Positions 35,243-44,205 of a stretch of DNA of 48,097 nucleotides are shown in pieces (within the stretch, counting starts at the first letter, position 1; each line of letters begins with the position of its first letter). Source of the DNA: an uncultured Flavobacteriales bacterium. GTDB lineage: Bacteria; Bacteroidota; Bacteroidia; Flavobacteriales_D; Crocinitomicaceae. The position numbers and the translations under genes were made by a program. The stretch lies in the NCBI GenBank assembly GCA_903823565.1, contig CAIJTF010000048.1, forward strand, positions 1 to 48,097, given 5' to 3'. The notes beneath the pieces are model-generated. The model worked only from the letters and a program-made list of their open reading frames with translations. It was not told the DNA's origin and ran no database searches.

Positions 35243-36211
35243 ATGAATATTCGACCTCGAAGAAACCGAAAGTTAGCCGCAATTCGCGACATGGTCCAAG
35301 AAAGCCATTTGGCAACGGATCATTTAATTTACCCAATGTTTTTGGTGGACGGAAACCAAATTAAAGATGAAATCAGTTCCCTTCCGGGGAATTATCGTTG
35401 GTCTTTTGATTTGTTGTGCAAAGAAATCGAATCTTCTTTAGCCTTAGGATTGAACAAGTTTGTTTTATTTCCTGCAGTTTCGGATAAATTAAAGGACCCT
35501 ATGGCCTCCTACAGTTACGCTGAAGAAAACTTTTACCTTCACGCCATAAGGGGGATTAAGGAACGGTTTCCTGAAGCAGTATTAATGAGCGATGTGGCTT
35601 TGGATCCATACTCTTCGGATGGTCATGATGGGCTGGTTTCAAATGGTAAAATTCTAAACGATGAAACGCTACCCATCCTTGCAAAGATGAGTATTGCCCA
35701 AGCACAGGCGGGCATCGATATTCTTGGTCCGAGCGATATGATGGATGGAAGGGTAGGTTATATTCGGAATGCTTTAGACGCGGAAGGTTTTACGGAGGTT
35801 AGCATTATGGCCTATTCAGCAAAGTATGCCAGTGCCTTTTATGGACCGTTTCGAGACGCATTGAATTCTGCACCAAAATCAGGAGATAAAAAAACGTATC
35901 AAATGAATCCCGCCAATAAAAAAGAGGCACTGTTGGAGGCGACCTTGGATATGGATGAAGGTGCTGATTTTATCATGGTAAAACCGGCTTTAGCCTATTT
36001 GGACGTAATACATTATTTAAAAGAACACTGTACCGTTCCTATCACTGCATATAACGTTAGTGGGGAATGCGCCATGGTTTATGCCGCTGCCGAGAAAGGT
36101 TGGATTAATTATGAAGCCATTGTTTCTGAAATCTTGTTGAGTATGAAGCGGGCAGGGGCGGATGGGATTCTCACCTATTTCGCAAAAGATTTTGCAACCT
36201 TTACTCGATAG
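35243..36211 (+). CDS. hemB: porphobilinogen synthase (delta-aminolevulinate dehydratase)
   Basis: HemB joins two aminolevulinate molecules into porphobilinogen for haem and cobalamin-type tetrapyrroles. The 322-aa enzyme has RPRRNRKLAAIRDMVQE, LDPYSSDGHDGLV in place of the Cys-rich zinc loop, a SDMMDGRVGYIR motif, the Schiff-base Lys in IMVKPALAYLD and YNVSGECAM. The absence of the three zinc Cys suggests a magnesium-type enzyme. The second gene of the fabG-hemB-hutH cluster. Confidence 0.96.
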   Translation: MNIRPRRNRKLAAIRDMVQESHLATDHLIYPMFLVDGNQIKDEISSLPGNYRWSFDLLCKEIESSLALGLNKFVLFPAVSDKLKDPMASYSYAEENFYLHAIRGIKERFPEAVLMSDVALDPYSSDGHDGLVSNGKILNDETLPILAKMSIAQAQAGIDILGPSDMMDGRVGYIRNALDAEGFTEVSIMAYSAKYASAFYGPFRDALNSAPKSGDKKTYQMNPANKKEALLEATLDMDEGADFIMVKPALAYLDVIHYLKEHCTVPITAYNVSGECAMVYAAAEKGWINYEAIVSEILLSMKRAGADGILTYFAKDFATFTR

Positions 36212-36213
36212 TT

Positions 36214-37692
36214 ATGGGGCAATTTATCCTGAATAACCAATGGATTACCATAGCGGAATTCGAGCGAATCTTATCAAACGATGATAAAGTGGTGCTTGGC
36301 GAAAAAGCCATCGAGGCTATCCAAAAGGGTTACGCATTTTTGCATAAAAAAATCAACGAGTCAGGAGCTGTTTTCTATGGAATCAATACCGGTTTCGGTT
36401 CGTTGTGTGATACGGTAGTTTCTCCAAAAGATTTGGACCAATTACAAGTAAACCTTATTCGTTCGCATGCCTGTGGCCTTGGTGCCGAAGTGCCAGTCCA
36501 ACTCATAAGAAGGATGCTTTTACTTAAAGCTATTGCCTTGGCGAAAGGATATTCTGGTGTACAATTGGTCACAGTAGAACGCCTTCTTTTTTTATTTAAC
36601 AACCATATTACCCCTGTAGTATATGAACAAGGTAGCTTGGGTGCCTCCGGGGATTTAGCTCCTCTGGCACATCTTTGTTTGCCGCTCATCGGTGAAGGGG
36701 AAGTACAGATTCAGGGTGAAAGAATTTCAGGTGGAGAAATGCTCCAACGGTTTCAATTATCGCCCATTAGGTTGCAGGCAAAGGAAGGATTGGCTCTTTT
36801 GAATGGTACTCAATTCATGAATGCCTATGGAATTTACATGGTGAGTGCTGGGGAAAAGTTATTCCATGAAGGACTAGCGATTGCGGCCTTATCGTTAGAA
36901 GCTTTTGATGGGCGTCAAGAACCTTTTAATGCTAAAGTTCATGATTTACGCCATCAAACGGGACAAATTCTTGTGGCTGAAAAAATGCGAAAATTGTTGT
37001 TTCCTTCCCATCGATTGAAAAAACATGTTCAAGACCCTTATTCATTCAGGTGCATTCCACAGGTGCATGGTGCTTCATGGGATACGATTGAATACGCTAA
37101 ACGAATCAACGAAAATGAGTTAAATGCTGTAACCGATAATCCTACCTTGTTTCCAGAAGATAATACTATTATTTCTGCAGGAAATTTTCACGGACAACCA
37201 TTGGCCCTAGCATTAGATTTTATGGCGATTGCTCTTGCCGAGTTGGGTTCAATTGCGGAGCGAAGGATTTACAAATTAATTTCTGGTTCACGAGATTTAC
37301 CTCCGTTTCTTACGCCATACCCCGGATTGAATTCTGGTTTCATGATTCTTCAGTACAGTGCCGCATCGATCGTCAGTCAGAATAAACAATTATGTACACC
37401 GGCAAGCGTAGATACCATTGATTCGAGTAATGGACAAGAGGACCATGTGAGCATGGGGGCCAATGCAGCAACCAAAGGGAAGCGTATAATAGACAACGTC
37501 ACTTCTCTAATTGCCTTGGAATGGTTGACCGCATGCCAAGCATTTGATTTCCGGAAAGAATGGTCCTTAACCGTGGACGTGAAAGGTTATTATGACGCGC
37601 TCCGAGCAGATGTTTCATTTTTAGAACAGGACCGATACCTGCATGATGACATGCAAAAGGCCTGTTTATTATTACAGAAAAGACTGAATTAA
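36214..37692 (+). CDS. hutH: histidine ammonia-lyase
   Basis: HutH deaminates histidine to urocanate, entering histidine breakdown. The 492-aa protein has the MIO-forming triad Ala144-Ser145-Gly146 in YEQGSLGASGDLAPLAHL and FYGINTGFGSL. His85 (LIRSHACG) favours histidine rather than tyrosine or phenylalanine as substrate. Also seen are NGTQFMN, QDPYSFRCIPQVHG and the C-terminal SMGANAATKG. It starts 2 nt after hemB and ends 1 nt from the convergent M1 peptidase stop. No hutU, hutI or hutG is in the window. Confidence 0.93.
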   Translation: MGQFILNNQWITIAEFERILSNDDKVVLGEKAIEAIQKGYAFLHKKINESGAVFYGINTGFGSLCDTVVSPKDLDQLQVNLIRSHACGLGAEVPVQLIRRMLLLKAIALAKGYSGVQLVTVERLLFLFNNHITPVVYEQGSLGASGDLAPLAHLCLPLIGEGEVQIQGERISGGEMLQRFQLSPIRLQAKEGLALLNGTQFMNAYGIYMVSAGEKLFHEGLAIAALSLEAFDGRQEPFNAKVHDLRHQTGQILVAEKMRKLLFPSHRLKKHVQDPYSFRCIPQVHGASWDTIEYAKRINENELNAVTDNPTLFPEDNTIISAGNFHGQPLALALDFMAIALAELGSIAERRIYKLISGSRDLPPFLTPYPGLNSGFMILQYSAASIVSQNKQLCTPASVDTIDSSNGQEDHVSMGANAATKGKRIIDNVTSLIALEWLTACQAFDFRKEWSLTVDVKGYYDALRADVSFLEQDRYLHDDMQKACLLLQKRLN

Positions 37693-37693
37693 A

Positions 37694-39643
37694 TCAGTTT
37701 TTAACAAACGTTTTCCGATAGTTTACCTCTGGACTGTCCAATACCAAAAGGTACGTTCCTGGGGATAAAGCACTAACCGAAAGGGCTTCTCCATTAATAG
37801 TCTTTCCGGATAATTTCATCCTTCCAAACATATCATAAAGCCTGTAGGAACTATTTTGTGGGACATTGAGCAAGGATAATTGGTCTTGCACAGGATTTGG
37901 AAAAAGGGACATACCTATGGGCTCGTTGATAGCCTCAAGGTTAAGTACTTGGTTCATTGTTACACTTCCATTTTGATTAAGCACCCAATTGTTTGGATCG
38001 ATGGTAATAGAATTATTAATCGTTCCAATGCCGTTGATCTGAAAAAGGTTGCTATTTCCAGTGATGTTAAAGCGAATAGTGGTATCGGCATTACCGGGAC
38101 GAACAAATTTCAAATCGATTGGGTTGGTAAAGGTTGGTGTAACGTTCGGCATAGAACTCGTATGGGAAATTTGAACCAAGGCATCATTGCCCACTTGTTT
38201 CCATTGAACCGAGTACGTTGGAAAGCCTTCGCCAAAATACCACTCGTCAAAAAATGCGGTAAAATCAATCCCTGAAGCGGCTGTAAACGCGTCCCGCACA
38301 TCAACTCCGAAAGCAGTACCAAAAGCCTTATCGCTCAGAAAGTTTTGAAGGATACTCAGAAACAGATTGTCGTTGTTGACCATATAACGAATGGTATGAA
38401 CAATTGCTGCTCCTTTGTCATAAGTCAAACGGCCACTAAAAATTCTGCTTTCATTCAAGCTATCAAGCACCCAAACGCTTCCACCGGGTTGCGACATTAC
38501 ATTATTGTGAACGGATTGCATGTTTTGGATTTCTTGACCTGGATAAAGGTTTTCCAGCATGAGTTGTTCGCTATATGATGCGAAGCCTTCATTTACCCAA
38601 ATATCACACCATGAAGCGCAGGTTACGTAATCTCCCCACCATTGATGTCCCAATTCATGAGCAGTTAACGTTGGGTTAAAAAATCCCTGAGTTGTCATGG
38701 TTTGATGCTCCATTCCTCCAGAGAAAGGAGCCATACAGTGTCCGTATTTTTCATCCTCAAAAGGATAAGGACCGTACAATCCGTAGAATAATTCAAGAAA
38801 ATCAGCGGTTTCGTTTATATCAGCTTGAAAATTTGGCAAAGTTTGCGGGTTATTGTAAATAAAGTTTTGTATCAGAATGGGAGCTGGGGCTCCTTGAGGA
38901 TTGGCATAAACATTATATTCAACGTATTCTGCAACCGCAACAGAAATCAAATAGTAATCGATGGGGTGGCGGTGCTTCCATTCATACCTACTGGTACCAT
39001 TGCCTAAATCAACAACTTGAGTGAGGATTCCATTGGAGCCAGCTTTGCAGGAATTGGGTACTGTGATGTTTACGTCACAGGAGTCTGCCTTGTCTGTGAG
39101 GCTTTGTTTACAAGGCCACCATTCGTAAGCGCAAAAGGGCTCGGACAATGACCAAACGACTTCATTGCCCCAAGAGGGCGAGGTCGCATTGGACATTCCA
39201 CTACCACCTAATGGATTCGTTTGAGCAGTTGGCGGTGTGCCGCTGTAGTTTGTTCTAACCGTAAAGACAGTGCCCACAGGATAGTTAACCCCAATTTTAA
39301 CGGCTGAATTTGTGCGCGTAAAAGGCACGGTCACTCCATTTAAACTAACGGATGAAATACTAAGGGTTGAGAACAATTCATAAAGAACCGTATCTATGGG
39401 AACTAATGCTGTAGCCTTCATTTCCGAATATCCGGAAAGGGTCGTACTGGTATTAGTCATGTTTAAGTCTAATTTATAGTAGCTAACGTCGTATTTTTCC
39501 GTTTGTACAATCTGAGCAACGTTGAGGCTATTGCTTTTGACGGTTCGATTTCCGAAACCATCTCGTTTTGAACAAAAGGGACTATTTTCTTTTTGCGATA
39601 GTGCAACAACTGGCAAAAGCATAACCAATAAAAGTGCTTTCAT
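37694..39643 (-). CDS. M1 family aminopeptidase with T9SS type A sorting domain
   Basis: A 649-aa secreted zinc aminopeptidase. Signal peptide KALLLVMLLPVVALSQ; N-terminal beta domain; catalytic domain with FSGGMEHQTMTTQGFF (GxMEN-type motif, Asn replaced by His) and HELGHQWWGDY with a second zinc Glu in NEGFASYSE. The C-terminal ~75 residues are a T9SS type A tail (LFPNPVQDQL, YRLYDMFGRMK, LSPGTYLLVL). Probably released outside the cell to trim peptides. A -7 box TAATTTTG (39673-39666) lies 22 nt before the ATG. Confidence 0.92.
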   Translation of the reverse strand: MKALLLVMLLPVVALSQKENSPFCSKRDGFGNRTVKSNSLNVAQIVQTEKYDVSYYKLDLNMTNTSTTLSGYSEMKATALVPIDTVLYELFSTLSISSVSLNGVTVPFTRTNSAVKIGVNYPVGTVFTVRTNYSGTPPTAQTNPLGGSGMSNATSPSWGNEVVWSLSEPFCAYEWWPCKQSLTDKADSCDVNITVPNSCKAGSNGILTQVVDLGNGTSRYEWKHRHPIDYYLISVAVAEYVEYNVYANPQGAPAPILIQNFIYNNPQTLPNFQADINETADFLELFYGLYGPYPFEDEKYGHCMAPFSGGMEHQTMTTQGFFNPTLTAHELGHQWWGDYVTCASWCDIWVNEGFASYSEQLMLENLYPGQEIQNMQSVHNNVMSQPGGSVWVLDSLNESRIFSGRLTYDKGAAIVHTIRYMVNNDNLFLSILQNFLSDKAFGTAFGVDVRDAFTAASGIDFTAFFDEWYFGEGFPTYSVQWKQVGNDALVQISHTSSMPNVTPTFTNPIDLKFVRPGNADTTIRFNITGNSNLFQINGIGTINNSITIDPNNWVLNQNGSVTMNQVLNLEAINEPIGMSLFPNPVQDQLSLLNVPQNSSYRLYDMFGRMKLSGKTINGEALSVSALSPGTYLLVLDSPEVNYRKTFVKN

Positions 39644-39665
39644 TTTGAATGGGATTTAATGATCT

Positions 39666-39673
39666 CAAAATTA
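39666..39673 (-). promoter_or_regulatory. -7 box of M1 aminopeptidase gene
   Basis: Minus-strand TAATTTTG, exact TAnnTTTG, 22 nt before the ATG at 39643. No clear -33 element. Confidence 0.4.
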
Positions 39674-39747
39674 CGGAAAAGAAAGGTTCTTTACTAGGTT
39701 AAAAAGTGATTGTTAATTCATGAAAGGTAAAAAGGAATCGAGGTGAA

Positions 39748-39779
39748 TAAAGTAGATCACTTTAATTGTAATACCTTTA
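39748..39779 (+). promoter_or_regulatory. inverted repeat and -7-like box before dihaem lipoprotein gene
   Basis: TAAAGT (39748-39753) and ACTTTA (39759-39764) form a 6-bp inverted repeat with a 5-nt spacer. TACCTTTA (39772-39779), one base from TAnnTTTG, follows and ends 13 nt before the ATG. The repeat would overlap the -33 region, a typical place for a regulator. Confidence 0.3.
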
Positions 39780-39792
39780 TGTAAAAAACAAG

Positions 39793-40245
39793 ATGAAAAT
39801 CCAGGTTCTAATATTCTTTTCAGCAGCGGTTATATTTATAGTTTCCTGCGAAAAGGAAGGGGCCTGCGATGAGTTCAAGGTAAGTATTGCCAATGACGAC
39901 GATAGCCATAATTTCGGGAATAATTGTTTGCAGTGTCATCAATCTAATGGGGGAGGAGAAGGGTGTTTTTCAGTCGCAGGATCTGTTAGAAATGCCCTCT
40001 TAACCGGTCCTCAAACCTCCGGGAAGATAGCGTTTTATACCGAACCGAATGGGGGTGGAACTATGAAATATGTGGTTAACATTGACGCAAAAGGAAACTT
40101 TTATTCGAGCCAATCCGAAAGCGTAGTGGGTCTCTATCCTGCAGTTACGAACGGATCTGGAACGCTATTCATGAGTAGTCCTTTGAGTACGGGTGCATGT
40201 AATTCCTGCCATGGATCGAGTACATCCCTTATCACTGCGCCATAG
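39793..40245 (+). CDS. dihaem c-type lipoprotein of unknown function
   Basis: A 150-aa lipoprotein with signal KIQVLIFFSAAVIFIVSC (lipid on Cys19). It has two CxxCH haem-attachment motifs, C45-LQ-C48-H49 and C136-NS-C139-H140, one at each end of the mature chain. The ~85 residues between them look like a small beta domain (SVAGSVRNALLTGPQTSGKI, MKYVVNIDAKGNFYSS). No known cytochrome family is recognised. The motifs suggest a surface or periplasmic electron carrier; enzymatic function is not indicated. It stands alone between a divergent M1 peptidase gene and a convergent DUF2795 gene. Confidence 0.75.
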   Translation: MKIQVLIFFSAAVIFIVSCEKEGACDEFKVSIANDDDSHNFGNNCLQCHQSNGGGEGCFSVAGSVRNALLTGPQTSGKIAFYTEPNGGGTMKYVVNIDAKGNFYSSQSESVVGLYPAVTNGSGTLFMSSPLSTGACNSCHGSSTSLITAP

Positions 40246-40324
40246 ATCCTTTAAGAGCATTGAGAAATGGCAAACCTTGCTTTAAATTCTAAATAACGGA
40301 ATTTTACAGCAAAAGAACGTTGCC

Positions 40325-40546
40325 TTAATATTCGTCCTCGTTGAAAAGAAAGTCCTCTCTGGATGGATAGTCGGGCCAAATTTCTTCGATGTTCTCATAT
40401 ACATCTCCTTCGTCCTCTAACAATTGTAAATTTTCAACAACTTCTAGTGGTGCGCCAGTACGGATTGCAAAATCAATCAATTCATCTTTGCTAGCTGGCC
40501 AAGGGGCATCTTCTAAGTAGGAAGCAAGTTCAAGGGTCCAATACAT
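40325..40546 (-). CDS. DUF2795 family small acidic protein
   Basis: A 73-aa, strongly acidic cytoplasmic protein. The sequence (YWTLELASYLEDAPWPASKD, DFAIRTGAPLEVVENLQLL, IEEIWPDYPSREDFLFNEDE) is the very conserved Bacteroidota form of DUF2795. Function unknown. It has one of the best promoters in the window, 32 nt before the ATG, and is monocistronic. Confidence 0.88.
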   Translation of the reverse strand: MYWTLELASYLEDAPWPASKDELIDFAIRTGAPLEVVENLQLLEDEGDVYENIEEIWPDYPSREDFLFNEDEY

Positions 40547-40578
40547 GAGTTAATGCGTTTCTATTGGTTTATTTTCGG

Positions 40579-40608
40579 CAAAAGTAAATGTTATTTTAAA
40601 TCTTCCAA
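40579..40608 (-). promoter_or_regulatory. promoter of DUF2795 gene
   Basis: Minus-strand TTG (40608-40606), 19-nt spacer, TACTTTTG (40586-40579): a textbook Bacteroidota TTG-N19-TAnnTTTG arrangement. Confidence 0.65.
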
Positions 40609-40650
40609 ATGAAAATGGATATTTTCATGAAAATTAATTCTTTTTTAAAA

Positions 40651-41199
40651 TTATCGTATTGGTTCCCATTTAATGGCCTCAATTCCAAATTCTTGCAAAA
40701 TGAATCGCGATAACATGAATAGGTAATCGCTGAGGCGGTTAATGTACTTCAAATGTAGAATTGCATTTTCATTCCGATCACCTATTTCAACCATTCTTCG
40801 TTCAGCCCTTCGACATATACAGCGCGCAATTTGTGCTGCGGAACTAGCCGAATGGCCTCCAGGCAAAATAAAATGTTGTAACAGAGGAAGGGACTCTTCC
40901 ATAATATCCATCCAACTTTCTAAGGTCTGGATATCCCTTTCTTCGATGTTAGGAAGGTTCATTTTGGTTCCTTTTTCTGCCGTAGCGAGATGGGATCCAA
41001 TGATAAATAAATGGTTTTGAATGGAAAGTAACTGATTTTTAATGCTCTCATGTTTGTATAAATCGCATATAGATCCAATGTGGGCGTTTAACTCATCGAT
41101 GGTGCCGTAGGCTTCTATTTTTACATCACATTTTAATACGCGCTCACCACCGAGAAGTCCAGTGGTCCCATCGTCTCCGGTTTTTGTATATATTTTCAT
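40651..41199 (-). CDS. cob(I)alamin adenosyltransferase (PduO type)
   Basis: A 182-aa four-helix-bundle enzyme that transfers adenosyl from ATP to cob(I)alamin, making coenzyme B12. The N-terminal ATP motif is KIYTKTGDDGTTGLLGGERV, followed by AYGTIDELNAHIGSICDLYK and the C-terminal signature HFILPGGHSASSAAQIARCICRRAERR. It suggests a B12-dependent enzyme (such as methylmalonyl-CoA mutase) elsewhere. It follows ispH by 9 nt, so they are likely co-transcribed. Confidence 0.94.
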   Translation of the reverse strand: MKIYTKTGDDGTTGLLGGERVLKCDVKIEAYGTIDELNAHIGSICDLYKHESIKNQLLSIQNHLFIIGSHLATAEKGTKMNLPNIEERDIQTLESWMDIMEESLPLLQHFILPGGHSASSAAQIARCICRRAERRMVEIGDRNENAILHLKYINRLSDYLFMLSRFILQEFGIEAIKWEPIR

Positions 41200-41208
41200 G
41201 TTAGCAAT

Positions 41209-42426
41209 TTATTCAGCGTGTTGTAATACTTCTTCAATGGACTTCGGCTCCTTCATTAGCATGAGCAATTTTGTCATTACCTGATCAACAACGGAATCTG
41301 GACATGAAGCTCCGGAAGTTATGGCAATTCTTAATGGATCGATGGAGGGTAGGAAAGCCCTTTTTTGTAGTTTCTTTTCATGAATTTCAAAAGACGAAAT
41401 AGCTTCACGACTTAAAATATCGCTGGCACCTTGTATAAAAAAGGTTGGCATGCTTTGTTCAAGAATTTCTACTAAATGGGTAGTATTGGAGCTATTGTGG
41501 CCCCCAATAACGATCGCAATATCTGGTTTAGCGTCAACTAAGGCATAGGTGCTCGTTTGGTTATCGTTTGTGGCATAGCAGAGGGTATCTCGAGTATCGG
41601 CCATGTGGTTTCGAATTTCTTCCTCACCATATTGGTCAATATATACAGCGCGCAAGTAATCGGTAATGGCCTGTGTTTCGGAGGCTAACATGGTCGTTTG
41701 GTTTACCACACCAATTCGCTTTAAATCTCGTTTCGGATCAAATCCTGCCGAGTATTTTCCTTCAAAGATTTTATAAAAATCATCCGAGGAAAGTGTGCCT
41801 TTTATCACCTGTCCTAGCCATTCTGCCTCTTGCAAATCTTTTATCACTAAAGTTGGCGCGGTTCGGTTGCTGTGGGAAACCGTTGCTCGTGTTTCTTCGT
41901 GAGAGTGTTTCCCGTGGATTACAATGCTATGGTCCAGTTCTCCAAGTTTTTGAGACCGATTCCAAACCTTTTCAACGAAGGGACAGGTTGTGTTGTAGGA
42001 TGCTATGTTGGCTCCGGTAGCCTTCAGTTTTTCTTCAATTTCCAAGGTAGTACCAAAAGCAGGAATAATGACAATGTCATCTGATGTTATTTGTTCGAAT
42101 GGTATCAGCTGGGTTCCTTCCGGGGTTTGTAGAAAGCGAACACCATTGGAAATCAAATCATCATTAACGTCAGGGTTATGAATCATTTGACTCAAAAGAA
42201 AAATGTTTTTGTTTGGATTTTCTGTAATCGCTTTATAACTTTTTTCAATGGCATTTTCCACACCATAACAAAACCCAAAATGACGAGGAATGATAAATTC
42301 AACGGTAGTAAAGGAGAGTACCGTGGGCTGAAAGTTCTGTTTCCTTGGATCCTCCAATTTTCTTCTGGCTTTCACCTTGGATATTATTGGGGAGCGATAA
42401 AAAGAAGGAATTTCAAACTGCTTCAT
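41209..42426 (-). CDS. ispH: 4-hydroxy-3-methylbut-2-enyl diphosphate reductase
   Basis: IspH is the last [4Fe-4S] enzyme of the MEP isoprenoid pathway. Three cluster Cys are visible: Cys53 in RHFGFCYGVENAIEKS, one in YNTTCPFVEKVW and one in SGASCPDSVVDQVM. The conserved His motif IHGKHSHEET and the IGGHNSSNTTHLVEI loop are present. At 405 aa it is the long form found in Bacteroidota, with about 45 extra N-terminal residues. The box TATCTTTG (42471-42464) lies 37 nt upstream, just after the terminator of the preceding gene. Confidence 0.95.
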   Translation of the reverse strand: MKQFEIPSFYRSPIISKVKARRKLEDPRKQNFQPTVLSFTTVEFIIPRHFGFCYGVENAIEKSYKAITENPNKNIFLLSQMIHNPDVNDDLISNGVRFLQTPEGTQLIPFEQITSDDIVIIPAFGTTLEIEEKLKATGANIASYNTTCPFVEKVWNRSQKLGELDHSIVIHGKHSHEETRATVSHSNRTAPTLVIKDLQEAEWLGQVIKGTLSSDDFYKIFEGKYSAGFDPKRDLKRIGVVNQTTMLASETQAITDYLRAVYIDQYGEEEIRNHMADTRDTLCYATNDNQTSTYALVDAKPDIAIVIGGHNSSNTTHLVEILEQSMPTFFIQGASDILSREAISSFEIHEKKLQKRAFLPSIDPLRIAITSGASCPDSVVDQVMTKLLMLMKEPKSIEEVLQHAE

Positions 42427-42463
42427 GAAGTTTCAACAAGGTAATACACGTATTGTTTCTAAA

Positions 42464-42471
42464 CAAAGATA
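42464..42471 (-). promoter_or_regulatory. -7 box of ispH operon
   Basis: Minus-strand TATCTTTG, exact TAnnTTTG, ending 37 nt before the ispH ATG. Confidence 0.45.
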
Positions 42472-42477
42472 AAAAAG

Positions 42478-42503
42478 AAAAGCTACCTAGTACGGTAGCT
42501 TTT
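42478..42503 (-). terminator. rho-independent terminator after DUF4139 gene
   Basis: AAAAGCTACC (42478-42487) and GGTAGCTTTT (42494-42503) are perfect 10-bp arms with a 6-nt loop. On the minus strand the stem is followed by CTTTTTT. It sits 15 nt past the DUF4139 stop and before the ispH promoter. Confidence 0.85.
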
Positions 42504-42517
42504 TCGGAATCGGATGT

Positions 42518-44200
42518 TTATAATCCCAAGGTGGTTTGTTGGTCTTTTGGATGTTTAATTTTGAATCCAAATTCCATTTTACGGTTTTCTCCTGGTTTAA
42601 GGGTGTATTCCCATTCTAATACGCCGTTGCCAGGAAGTTCTTTTGCATTGCTTTTTTCCGTTAATTCAATATGAATTTCTGATTGCGTAGTAATTGGGTA
42701 CTGGTCTTGAATAATCACTTGAACCTCGGACGATTTATTATTTTGAATCTCAATTTGGTACATGAAGGTTCGCTCTCTTTTGTCTTGAACGATTTTATCC
42801 TTTGATTTCTGCTTCAATAAAACTCGTTTGGTTACGATGTTAGGATCTTTTCCTAAGGATAAATTCAAGGTGTCGTCTATGTTCGTAGGGTCAATATAGG
42901 TTTCTCCGATGTATGAACCGTCGAAGAAAATATTGGCATTGGCTGGAACCAATTGCAAATTATCCACTTTGGTCATTTGCGCTACTAAATATACTCCTGG
43001 ATCCATTTTTGGAACCGTAAAGTACTTGAAGGTAGTATTTAAATCTTCCTTTTTAATAAGTACCATAACTTTTTCATTGTTGGATTTAATGGAGTAGGGT
43101 AAATCAATTTTAAACTCTGCGGAAATAAGTTGATGCACCACTTTGGTGAATTGGTCTGCATCCATAGCAGCTGGTAAATCCTCCATCTTATCTTTCATGA
43201 CAAATCCTTGATTGAATGCCGCTTGTGGTATTTGCCGAGTACTTTTAATGGTCACTTCGTTTAATTCTTGTTTATACTGGTAGGTTAGATAATCCACATA
43301 CCAAGGGTTTAATGTGGGTTTGGTCTTATTTACAAAAGGGTTATTTGTGGAAATGTTTAGTTTTATGTTATCCCAGTCCAACCCGGAATTTTGAAAAACC
43401 TGAGCTTTGTAGGTCAAACTTATCTTTCCTGATTTGGAGTCGCTACGAAGGTCGTAAATGGGTGTCCAACCAGCCGTTGACACCAAGTAGCTTAAATAAA
43501 TTTTTCCTGAAGTATTTTCTGAGGTGGAAAGTGTGACAATGATTTGAGGTATACCTTGTTGGGAAGCGTTGGGGTTTGCATTCTGGTTGATGTATGTTTG
43601 GAGTTCATTGAAGCGTTGGCTTAAGCGTTGTTTTATTTTAGATTTTTCTTTTTTCTTTTTTTCCAACGATAGAATGCGCTTGTTAATTTCATTCATTTTC
43701 AATGAATAATACTCAACGGTTTGTTTCAATAAGTTAATGGAATCGTTAACCTTACCATTGCCTCGAACTGCACCGTTATTGGTTATGATATTTTTTGCGG
43801 CAATTAGCACATTGATTTCGTCTTCTAATTCTGTGATATCATAATTCACTAATTCCAATGAATCTTGTAAGGCTTCTAGGTCTTTTTTCGATTTGGAAAG
43901 TGTAGCGTCGTTTTTTTTACTTTCCGGTTGTGGATAAAACAATCGGTAGCGGGTATCTAAAATAATGCTATTTCCTGTCGCTTGTAATTGAATGGACTTG
44001 GCATCGATAAAGGAACTTATGCCTTCAATACGTATTTCTGTAGTTCCGGGTTTTATGGTGTAAGAAGCGGTATGATAAATCTGCGCACCTTGAGAGAAGA
44101 CGGTTACTTCAGAGATGGTGGATTTAATGGTTAATGGATCAATGGCTCGTGCGGTGAAACCAAGAGCGACGAGAGAAACAAGGACAAAGAGATTTTTCAT
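42518..44200 (-). CDS. DUF4139/mucoidy-inhibitor-A-like exported protein
   Basis: A 560-aa exported protein with signal KNLFVLVSLVALGFTARA. The N-terminal DUF4140-like strand region (TISEVTVFSQGAQIYHTASY) is followed by a coiled coil of about 110 residues (100-210, Lys/Glu-rich). The C-terminal DUF4139 beta region is marked by YLVSTAGWTPIYDLRSDSKSG, VYLVAQMTKVDNL, IFFDGSYIGETYI and a final ELPGNGVLEWEYTLKPGE. Named after MuiA; its biochemical role is not known. The near-consensus box TAAATTTA (44213-44206) is 5 nt before the ATG. Monocistronic with a strong terminator. Confidence 0.88.
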   Translation of the reverse strand: MKNLFVLVSLVALGFTARAIDPLTIKSTISEVTVFSQGAQIYHTASYTIKPGTTEIRIEGISSFIDAKSIQLQATGNSIILDTRYRLFYPQPESKKNDATLSKSKKDLEALQDSLELVNYDITELEDEINVLIAAKNIITNNGAVRGNGKVNDSINLLKQTVEYYSLKMNEINKRILSLEKKKKEKSKIKQRLSQRFNELQTYINQNANPNASQQGIPQIIVTLSTSENTSGKIYLSYLVSTAGWTPIYDLRSDSKSGKISLTYKAQVFQNSGLDWDNIKLNISTNNPFVNKTKPTLNPWYVDYLTYQYKQELNEVTIKSTRQIPQAAFNQGFVMKDKMEDLPAAMDADQFTKVVHQLISAEFKIDLPYSIKSNNEKVMVLIKKEDLNTTFKYFTVPKMDPGVYLVAQMTKVDNLQLVPANANIFFDGSYIGETYIDPTNIDDTLNLSLGKDPNIVTKRVLLKQKSKDKIVQDKRERTFMYQIEIQNNKSSEVQVIIQDQYPITTQSEIHIELTEKSNAKELPGNGVLEWEYTLKPGENRKMEFGFKIKHPKDQQTTLGL

Positions 44201-44205
44201 ATGAT

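Noticed and set aside
43640..43680. Pyrimidine-rich low-complexity tract that could be regulatory.
   Set aside because: It is the reverse strand of Lys-rich coiled-coil codons in the DUF4139 protein.
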